Assembly: GCA_944325615.1 (NCBI GenBank)
Contig: CALVAU010000107.1
Span: 1-5,512, forward strand
Direction: 5' to 3'
DNA length: 5,512 nt
From: Candidatus Gastranaerophilales bacterium
GTDB lineage: Bacteria > Cyanobacteriota > Vampirovibrionia > Gastranaerophilales > Gastranaerophilaceae
The notes under the pieces were generated by a model. It did no database searches. It was not told the origin of the DNA and saw only the letters and a list, made by a program, of their open reading frames with translations. Position 1 is the stretch's first letter, and the number at the start of each line of letters is the position of its first letter. The position numbers and the translations under genes are program-made. This document shows positions 1 to 4,277 of the stretch, in pieces.

Positions 1-46
1 AATATCGGCTTGCAAATCTATTTATATAATTTTTATAAAAGTTTAT

Positions 47-952
47 CTAACAAGCTTTTATTTTGTTCAAAATATTTGCAAAAATTTCAGACTCCAGATT
101 GTTATCTTTCAAAATTTTAAAACACTCATCAATTAACTTATCCAAATCGGATTTTGCTTTTTCCAAACCATAAAGAGCAACATAAGTAAGTTTTCCAGAA
201 GCTTTATCCTTGCCGAGCGTTTTACCCATTTTTTCAAAAGTTGAAGTCTCATCTAATATATCATCTGCAATTTGAAAAGCTATTCCAAGTTTTTCAGCAA
301 ATTCAGTCAATGTGGCTATTTTATCATCAGTTGCTCCACCGATTATTGCCCCAGATCTTAAGGCAAGCTTAAATAAGTCTCCAGTTTTGTGTAGGTGAAT
401 AAAATTTAAAAGTTCTGCATCTTCATCAGTGTATTTTTCATCATCAGCATCATACAATTGATATGGGGTATGAAGTTTCTCAGCTTCAATATCCATAACC
501 TGCCCAGCAATTACTCCATAAGCTCCTGCTGCTTGAAAATATTCCGACATAATTTTTACAAGCTTTTCTGAGCTTAAGTTTTTTGAATATTTCAATATAA
601 CTTGAGGAGCAAAAGTAAGTAGAGCATCTCCGGCAAGTACTGCAATAGCTTCTCCAAAAACTTTATGGTTTGTCAACTTGCCTCTGCGATAATCATCATT
701 ATCCATACAAGGGAGGTCATCATGAATTAAGGTCTGAGCATGCAGCATTTCAATTGCACAAGCTGTCGGCATTACATCTTCAATCTTAGCGCCAAATAAT
801 CTTGCACTTTCTATACACATAATAGGTCTTAATCTTTTCCCTGGAAGCATTACTGTATATTTCATTGATTTAAAAATCTTTTGAGGATATACAATCTCCA
901 TATATTCATCAAGTTTTTGATTTACTTGTTCTATAAGATCTTCAATCTTCAT
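47..952 (-). CDS. ispA: Short-chain (E)-polyprenyl diphosphate synthase (farnesyl/geranylgeranyl diphosphate synthase, IspA/CrtE type)
   Basis: This cytosolic enzyme condenses isopentenyl diphosphate with allylic diphosphates to make C15 or C20 prenyl diphosphates for quinones, undecaprenyl carrier and related isoprenoids. The 301-residue protein has the usual family length and motif order: GKRLRP (38-43), the first aspartate-rich motif DDLPCMD (78-84, the DDx4D form of type II synthases) followed by RRG, AGQVMD (149-154), KTGDLF (189-194) and the second aspartate-rich motif DDILD (230-234). The residue five before the first motif is Gln73, where farnesyl enzymes usually carry an aromatic residue, so product length is left open. 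An acidic stretch at about 163-178 looks like an insertion of roughly 15 residues compared with E. coli-type enzymes. The ATG lies inside the last codons of rsgA, and an AAGGA Shine-Dalgarno sequence at 961-965 sits 8 nt before it, so translation is probably coupled to rsgA. The 46 bases beyond its stop, to the window edge, show nothing I can interpret. Confidence 0.95.
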   Translation of the reverse strand: MKIEDLIEQVNQKLDEYMEIVYPQKIFKSMKYTVMLPGKRLRPIMCIESARLFGAKIEDVMPTACAIEMLHAQTLIHDDLPCMDNDDYRRGKLTNHKVFGEAIAVLAGDALLTFAPQVILKYSKNLSSEKLVKIMSEYFQAAGAYGVIAGQVMDIEAEKLHTPYQLYDADDEKYTDEDAELLNFIHLHKTGDLFKLALRSGAIIGGATDDKIATLTEFAEKLGIAFQIADDILDETSTFEKMGKTLGKDKASGKLTYVALYGLEKAKSDLDKLIDECFKILKDNNLESEIFANILNKIKAC

Positions 953-1937
953 TATCTAATTCCTTAACTATTTTTTGCTTTAAAGTGTTTCTTGCACTTT
1001 GTCTTTTCTTTCCGCTAATTTTCGTAATTTGTCTGTTATGCAACTGTTTATGCAAATTTTCGACTTTACGTCCTTCATACTTTATGCGTTCTTTATATTC
1101 TTTTGCTTCTTCAACAAACGCTAGATAACTTTCATAACGACTGTCATCAATTTCTGAAATATGTGCTAGTACATTACACCCATCCTCGTGAATATGCAGA
1201 CAATCAGCATACTTGCAACCATCTCTATATTTTGCAATTTCATCAAATAGCAAATCCACATCAGCAGGCAATATAAAATCAAATCTTACATTACTAAACC
1301 CTGGAGTATCAACTATCCTTGAGGTATCATTAATTTTTATAATCTCAGAATGCCTTGTCGTATGAGTACCTCTTAGAGTTTTTTCACTGACTTCTTTTGT
1401 CCTCAATTTTAAATCAGGATTTATTGCATTTATCAAACTGGATTTGCCAACACCAGAATTACCGCACAAAACACTTGTTTTATCTTTCAAAATCATCTCA
1501 AAAGCTTTTATTCCTTTATGCTCTGTAGCAGATGTATAAACTATTTTTTGCCCGAGATTTTCATAGATATCGTGAATTTTTTTCTTCAAATTTTTATCAA
1601 ACTTCAAGTCATCTTTATTGAAACATAATACAGCAGGAATTTTATAATACTTTGCAAGAGCAAGATATCGGTTTAATTGCTGAAAGCTTAAATCAGGCTC
1701 TTTCAGAGCTGAAACAATAATTATTTGATCTATGTTTGCAACAGCAGGACGTGAAATGTAATTTTTGCGAGGAACAATATTTTCAATATACCCATCACTA
1801 AAATCCACAAAATCACCGACTAAAATTTTTTCTTTTCTTTTTTTTAAAACTTCCCTTACTTTGCATTCAAAAGTATCGACACCGTTGTCGATATAATAAA
1901 AGTCAGAATGAATTTTATAAATTTGACCTTCCGCCAT
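942..1937 (-). CDS. rsgA: Ribosome small-subunit-dependent GTPase A (circularly permuted GTPase)
   Basis: RsgA (YjeQ/YloQ) is a GTPase that acts late in 30S subunit maturation, checking the decoding centre and releasing assembly factors such as RbfA. The 331-residue protein has an N-terminal OB-fold region (about 1-65). Its G motifs come in the permuted order G4-G5-G1-G2-G3 that defines the family: NKDD (107-110), TSA (135-137), P-loop GNSGVGKS (159-166), RGTHTT (189-194) and DTPG (210-213). A zinc knuckle follows with Cys241, Cys246, His248 and Cys254 in the C-x4-C-x-H-x5-C spacing. The tail from about 286 is strongly basic and longer than I recall for E. coli; it may contact rRNA. The ATG has no clear Shine-Dalgarno sequence. 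It lies 29 nt after the prepilin stop, so it may be read from the prepilin transcript or from a weak local promoter. The last 11 nt overlap ispA. Confidence 0.97.
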   Translation of the reverse strand: MAEGQIYKIHSDFYYIDNGVDTFECKVREVLKKRKEKILVGDFVDFSDGYIENIVPRKNYISRPAVANIDQIIIVSALKEPDLSFQQLNRYLALAKYYKIPAVLCFNKDDLKFDKNLKKKIHDIYENLGQKIVYTSATEHKGIKAFEMILKDKTSVLCGNSGVGKSSLINAINPDLKLRTKEVSEKTLRGTHTTRHSEIIKINDTSRIVDTPGFSNVRFDFILPADVDLLFDEIAKYRDGCKYADCLHIHEDGCNVLAHISEIDDSRYESYLAFVEEAKEYKERIKYEGRKVENLHKQLHNRQITKISGKKRQSARNTLKQKIVKELDNED

Positions 1938-1939
1938 AG

Positions 1940-1971
1940 AGTAATTCTATCATAAAAAAAGATGAATTACT
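1940..1971. repeat. Inverted repeat spanning the prepilin stop codon and the rsgA leader
   Basis: AGTAATTC (1940-1947) and GAATTACT (1964-1971) are perfect 8-bp complements. After a one-base bulge, three more pairs (ATC 1949-1951 with GAT 1961-1963) extend the stem around an A/T-only 9-base loop. Read on the plus strand, a run of T follows, as in an intrinsic terminator, but no plus-strand gene lies upstream. On the minus strand the stem ends three bases before the rsgA ATG without a T-run, so it could instead fold over the rsgA start and reduce initiation. A TATGAT -10-like hexamer (minus strand, 1949-1954) lies inside it. The stem is AT-rich and therefore weak; its function is unproven. Confidence 0.4.
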
Positions 1972-2683
1972 TTTTATAATGCCAAGGATAATCCTCAGAA
2001 ATTTTCCAGCCATCAAGCATAATTAAAAGAGAACACGCATCTCCTGCAGTAAAACCAAACTGAGTTAAATCTCCCGGCTCTGTTGTACAAGCACCTTTAT
2101 GCGGAGATAAAAGATACTCTCGGTTTTTGTTTTCTGCAGCATTATGAGACCATTGAGTATTTTCACCACTTCGATCTGCGCCTAAAGTAAATCCGTAAGT
2201 CTTGGTAATAGACATTCTAAAAACATCTCTTCCTACTACGTTAGGTCCGTTTACGCCGTTTATATCAACATAAATCATTACACTTGAACCGTTATTATTT
2301 TTGGAAGTATTTATTGCAACTAAAGTCCCGTTAGAGAGCGAAAATTTTGAATATCCACCTGACCCTACTCCACTTCCCCACTCACCATCTAAAGAATAAA
2401 AGCTCCAAACTGAATCGTTCAATTTGAAGTTTTCAATATATGGAGCAAAATAAATTTTTATAAACTCTTCATTAGAGAGAGTATAATCCCAAGAATTTAC
2501 TTCTCCGTTATACATCTCAGAATACTTTATAATTTCAGCTAATTTTGAATATACAGTTTTTAATTTTTCGACAGTTACTTTCTTTTGATAGTTACCGATT
2601 ACAACAGGCAAAGTCATAGCTGCAACAATGCCGATAATTCCCAAAGTGATCAATACCTCCGCTATTGTAAAAGCTCTTTTCAT
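1967..2683 (-). CDS. Type IV pilin-like prepilin / pseudopilin with N-terminal methylation motif
   Basis: This is a secreted, membrane-anchored pilin-family subunit of a type IV pilus or type II secretion-like machine. The 238-residue protein begins with a short basic leader (MKRA) and then FTIAEVLITLGIIGIVAAMTL (5-25), the classic class III prepilin signal: cleavage before Phe5, Glu at mature position 5, and a hydrophobic helix to about residue 30. Residue -1 is Ala rather than the usual Gly. A long amphipathic helix follows (about 31-58), then a globular domain with a glycine/serine-rich stretch (101-118). A DxNGxxGPNxxGxDxF segment (140-155) may be a cation-binding loop. Two cysteines (199 and 217) near the C-terminus could form a disulfide. 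The start is well supported by AGGAG at 2690-2694, 6 nt before the ATG. No other pilus genes are nearby, so it is an orphan subunit and its exact machine is unknown. It is transcribed divergently from the small HTH gene. Confidence 0.88.
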   Translation of the reverse strand: MKRAFTIAEVLITLGIIGIVAAMTLPVVIGNYQKKVTVEKLKTVYSKLAEIIKYSEMYNGEVNSWDYTLSNEEFIKIYFAPYIENFKLNDSVWSFYSLDGEWGSGVGSGGYSKFSLSNGTLVAINTSKNNNGSSVMIYVDINGVNGPNVVGRDVFRMSITKTYGFTLGADRSGENTQWSHNAAENKNREYLLSPHKGACTTEPGDLTQFGFTAGDACSLLIMLDGWKISEDYPWHYKK

Positions 2684-2715
2684 AACCGTCTCCTGATCGT
2701 TGTAAATTTAATTCA

Positions 2716-2749
2716 ATATAATCAATACAATATTGATTATATCAATATT
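2716..2749. promoter_or_regulatory. Overlapping palindromes: candidate operator between prepilin and HTH gene
   Basis: Three 7-bp half-sites alternate in orientation at an exact 10-bp step: ATCAATA at 2721-2727, TATTGAT at 2731-2737 and ATCAATA at 2741-2747. They make two overlapping dyads. One has perfect 12-bp arms (2716-2727 and 2731-2742) around CAA. The other has 9-bp arms (2729-2737 and 2741-2749) around TAT. A near-match TTCAATA lies at 2712-2718. One helical turn between half-sites suits a dimeric helix-turn-helix protein that could bind cooperatively on one face of the DNA. The cluster overlaps the prepilin -10 and lies just upstream of the HTH-gene -35, so it could control both directions. 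That the neighbouring HTH protein is the binder is an inference. AT-rich sequence produces chance palindromes, but arms this long with fixed phasing are unlikely to be accidental. Confidence 0.5.
2736..2744 (-). promoter_or_regulatory. Extended -10 promoter for the prepilin gene
   Basis: On the minus strand this reads TGATATAAT, a perfect TATAAT hexamer preceded by the TGN extension, which can work without a good -35 box. Transcription would start near 2729, giving a leader of about 46 nt before the prepilin ATG that includes its AGGAG ribosome site. The element lies inside the overlapping palindromes at 2716-2749, so a bound protein would block it. An alternative minus-strand pair, TTGACA (2772-2777) and TGTAAT (2751-2756), has a short 15-bp spacer and is less convincing. 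Confidence 0.5.
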
Positions 2750-2760
2750 AATTACACAAT

Positions 2761-2788
2761 TTGAAATGCTTTGTCAATACTTTATACT
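2761..2788 (+). promoter_or_regulatory. Sigma-70-type promoter of the small HTH gene
   Basis: TTGAAA (2761-2766) and TATACT (2783-2788) are separated by 16 bp, close to the housekeeping consensus. Transcription would start around 2795-2797, at or two bases before the ATG at 2797. This supports the ATG start over the in-frame TTG at 2761, which would lie in the -35 box itself, upstream of the transcript. Confidence 0.5.
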
Positions 2789-2796
2789 TTTGTCAT

Positions 2797-3018
2797 ATGA
2801 ACATATCAGATTGGAATAATGATGAAATATTGCGCCTTGTTATGGCTAAAGGGCATGTAACTCAAAAAATTCTCCTTGAAAAAATGGAGAAACAAAAAGG
2901 TTATACGATACCTCAAAGCACTTTTTCCTGCAAAATAAAAAGAAATGGTCTGAAACTTTCGGAATTTCAGGATATTTGCAGTATACTCGGATATGAACTT
3001 ATTCTTAAACAAAAATAG
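2797..3018 (+). CDS. Small Cro/XRE-like helix-turn-helix DNA-binding protein
   Basis: This 73-residue protein is almost entirely a compact all-helical DNA-binding domain. The predicted helices are about 8-18, 22-33 (TQKILLEKM, the first HTH helix), 39-50 (PQSTFSCKIKRN, the likely recognition helix, ending in basic residues) and 53-68 (LSEFQDICSILGYEL, typical of the last helix of phage Cro/repressor-like folds). There is no sensor or enzyme domain, so it probably acts as a simple repressor dimer. I chose the ATG at 2797. No Shine-Dalgarno precedes it, and the promoter places the transcript start at the ATG, pointing to leaderless translation. An in-frame TTG at 2761 would add 12 residues but falls in the -35 box. 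Its position opposite the prepilin, with a palindrome cluster between them, suggests it regulates itself, the prepilin, or both. The exact family and target are not recognised. Confidence 0.75.
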   Translation: MNISDWNNDEILRLVMAKGHVTQKILLEKMEKQKGYTIPQSTFSCKIKRNGLKLSEFQDICSILGYELILKQK

Positions 3019-3030
3019 TTTTTGTTTTTT
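3007..3030 (+). terminator. Weak AT-rich hairpin with T-run after the HTH gene
   Basis: Arms AAACAAAAA (3007-3015) and TTTTTGTTT (3019-3027) pair perfectly around the three bases TAG, which are the HTH gene's own stop codon. More T-rich sequence follows. The layout is that of an intrinsic terminator, but the stem has only one G-C pair, so its strength is doubtful. It may simply reflect AT-rich sequence. Confidence 0.35.
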
Positions 3031-3082
3031 GTTATTATATTCTTTTTTATGTTAAAAAGAGCATCAAATTTGTTACAAAAGT

Positions 3083-3110
3083 TTGAAGTTTTCTATGTTT
3101 GTGTTAATAT
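3083..3110 (+). promoter_or_regulatory. Promoter for the efp-accB-accC cluster
   Basis: TTGAAG (3083-3088) and TAATAT (3105-3110) are spaced by 16 bp, and TGT immediately before the -10 gives an extended -10. Transcription would start near 3117, leaving a leader of about 36 nt that carries AAGGGGA (3141-3147), 5 nt before the efp ATG. Both hexamers match consensus at four of six positions, so this is the best candidate in the 134-bp gap rather than a certain one. Confidence 0.45.
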
Positions 3111-3152
3111 CAATGTACAATTAGATGATTAGACTTTAAAAAGGGGACAAAT

Positions 3153-3710
3153 ATGATTTCAGTAAACGACTTAAAAACAGGTTTAACTTTAGAATTGGAC
3201 AACGGACTTTGGTCAGTTGTAGAATTTTTGCACGTTAAACCAGGAAAAGGCGCAGCTTTTGTAAGAACAAAATTAAAAAATGTAGAAACTGGACAAGTTA
3301 TTGAAAAAACTTTCCGCGCAGGTGAAAAAGTTGGAAAAGCAACTCTTGACAGACGCGAAATGCAATATTTATACAAAGAAGGTGCTGATTATGTTATGAT
3401 GGATAATGAAACTTATGATCAATTGCACCTTACACAAGATCAAATCGGTGATGGTCTTAAATATTTAAAAGAAAATATGAACGTACAAGTATTAATGCAC
3501 GATTCAAGAATCATCGGTGTTGATATTCCAGCTCACGTTGAATTAACAGTTGTTGATACTCCACCTGCAGAAAAAGGTAACACCGCTCAGGGTGGCTCTA
3601 AACCTGCAACATTAGAAACAGGTGCTGTTGTAAACGTTCCGTTCTTTGTTTCTAACGGAGATGTAATCAGAGTTGATACCAGATCTAATGAATACTTAGA
3701 TAGAGTATAG
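3153..3710 (+). CDS. efp: Translation elongation factor P
   Basis: EF-P binds between the P and E sites of stalled ribosomes and promotes peptide bond formation at consecutive prolines. At 185 residues it has the standard three-domain length: an N-terminal KOW-like domain (about 1-63), a middle OB domain (about 67-127) and a C-terminal OB domain (about 130-185) ending in the typical GDVIRVDTRSNEYLDRV. The tip loop that reaches the tRNA reads HVKPGKGAAF, placing a lysine at residue 32 between two glycines. This is the lysine-type loop, not the arginine-type modified by EarP. No modifying enzyme is encoded in the window, so whether Lys32 is modified cannot be told. The start is supported by AAGGGGA five bases upstream. 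It is followed by accB after 30 nt, and the efp-accB pairing is also found in cyanobacteria such as Synechocystis, so the genes are probably cotranscribed. Confidence 0.98.
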   Translation: MISVNDLKTGLTLELDNGLWSVVEFLHVKPGKGAAFVRTKLKNVETGQVIEKTFRAGEKVGKATLDRREMQYLYKEGADYVMMDNETYDQLHLTQDQIGDGLKYLKENMNVQVLMHDSRIIGVDIPAHVELTVVDTPPAEKGNTAQGGSKPATLETGAVVNVPFFVSNGDVIRVDTRSNEYLDRV

Positions 3711-3740
3711 GCTGAACAAATTATAATGAAAGGCTAAAAA

Positions 3741-4190
3741 ATGAAATTTGATATTGAATACATTGAAAAACTTGCAAAAGTATTAGCTGACGGTTCTTTG
3801 ACAGAAATATCATTAGAAGACGGCGAACAAGCTATTACTATTCGCAAAGAAATGATAACAGGCACACCGGTTGTAGCAGCTGCAGCTCCTGCTCCGCAAG
3901 CAGTACAAGCAGCACCTCAAGCGGCTTCTGCAACTGCAAAAGAAGAAGTTAAAAGAGGAAAACCTCTTACTTCTCCTATGGTAGGTACTTTCTACAAATC
4001 ACCATCACCTGATGCTAAACCGTTTGTAGAAGTAGGCCAAACAGTTAAACAAGGTGAAGTTGTTTGTATAGTTGAAGCAATGAAACTTATGAACGAAATT
4101 GAATCTGAATTCTCAGGTACAATCACTGAAATTTGTGTAGAAAATGGTCAACCTGTAGAATTTGGTCAGGTATTGATGTATATAGAATAG
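3741..4190 (+). CDS. accB: Biotin carboxyl carrier protein of acetyl-CoA carboxylase (BCCP)
   Basis: BCCP carries biotin between biotin carboxylase (AccC) and the carboxyltransferase (AccA/AccD) in the first committed step of fatty acid synthesis. The 149-residue protein has an N-terminal region (1-40) that in E. coli binds AccC, a flexible Ala/Pro/Gln-rich linker (about 43-66) and a C-terminal biotinyl domain (about 74-149). The biotinylation motif EAMKLMNEIE puts the biotin lysine at 115. The segment YKSPSPDAKPF (85-95) matches the protruding 'thumb' that marks acetyl-CoA carboxylase carriers and separates them from lipoyl or other biotinyl domains. AAAGG at 3729-3733 lies 7 nt before the ATG. 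It follows efp closely and precedes accC, but an 87-nt gap holding a strong hairpin separates it from accC. Confidence 0.97.
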   Translation: MKFDIEYIEKLAKVLADGSLTEISLEDGEQAITIRKEMITGTPVVAAAAPAPQAVQAAPQAASATAKEEVKRGKPLTSPMVGTFYKSPSPDAKPFVEVGQTVKQGEVVCIVEAMKLMNEIESEFSGTITEICVENGQPVEFGQVLMYIE

Positions 4191-4204
4191 TAAAAGAGAC
4201 ATTT

Positions 4205-4240
4205 ACGGAGAAAAGGTTAACCTTTTCTCCGTTTGTTATA
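4205..4240 (+). terminator. Perfect 28-nt palindrome with T-rich tail between accB and accC (terminator or attenuator)
   Basis: Bases 4205-4232 form an exact palindrome. As RNA it would fold into a 12-bp stem (ACGGAGAAAAGG paired with CCUUUUCUCCGU) capped by UUAA, followed by the T-rich bases 4233-4240. It starts 15 nt after the accB stop. Its orientation fits termination of accB transcripts; on the other strand no T-run follows. Because the T-tract is interrupted by G and A, partial readthrough into accC is likely. It could also be an RNA processing or stability element, or a site for a dimeric DNA-binding protein. Confidence 0.65.
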
Positions 4241-4242
4241 TC

Positions 4243-4258
4243 TGCCGAAGATTCGGTA
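4243..4258 (+). other. Small second hairpin just upstream of the accC ribosome binding site
   Basis: TGCCGAA (4243-4249) and TTCGGTA (4252-4258) pair with one G-U wobble around a two-base turn; in RNA the inner pairs would open to a 4-base loop. It ends six bases before the AAGGG (4264-4268) that serves accC. It has no T-run, so it is not a terminator. It could affect access to the ribosome site or protect a processed 5' end, or be chance. Confidence 0.3.
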
Positions 4259-4277
4259 TGAAAAAGGGATAAGTAAT

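Noticed and set aside
2751..2777. TTGACA and TGTAAT on the minus strand as a second prepilin promoter
   Set aside because: The hexamers are good but the spacer is only 15 bp; the extended -10 at 2736-2744 is a better candidate, though this pair cannot be excluded.
2761..2796. In-frame TTG start giving a longer HTH protein (85 residues)
   Set aside because: The TTG forms the -35 box of the best promoter, no ribosome site precedes it, and the extra 12 residues (rich in Cys, Phe and Tyr) do not look like part of the domain.
2806..3012. Open frame on the minus strand opposite the HTH gene
   Set aside because: Its translation is low-complexity and Phe-rich, it has no ribosome site, and it mirrors a better-supported coding frame.
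3069..3079. Small dyad TTTGTTACAAA upstream of the efp promoter
   Set aside because: The arms are only 5 bp and AT-rich, which is too weak to call an operator without conservation data.
3110..3376. Minus-strand open frame opposite the start of efp
   Set aside because: It is antisense to a clear EF-P N-terminus and its translation shows no recognisable domain.
3722..3727. TATAAT between efp and accB as an internal promoter
   Set aside because: No -35 element or TG extension at suitable spacing; a TATAAT is expected by chance in this AT-rich sequence.
4233..4262. TTGTTA-18-TATGAA as a separate accC promoter
   Set aside because: Both boxes match consensus at only four of six positions, and the predicted start would fall at or inside the accC ribosome site.
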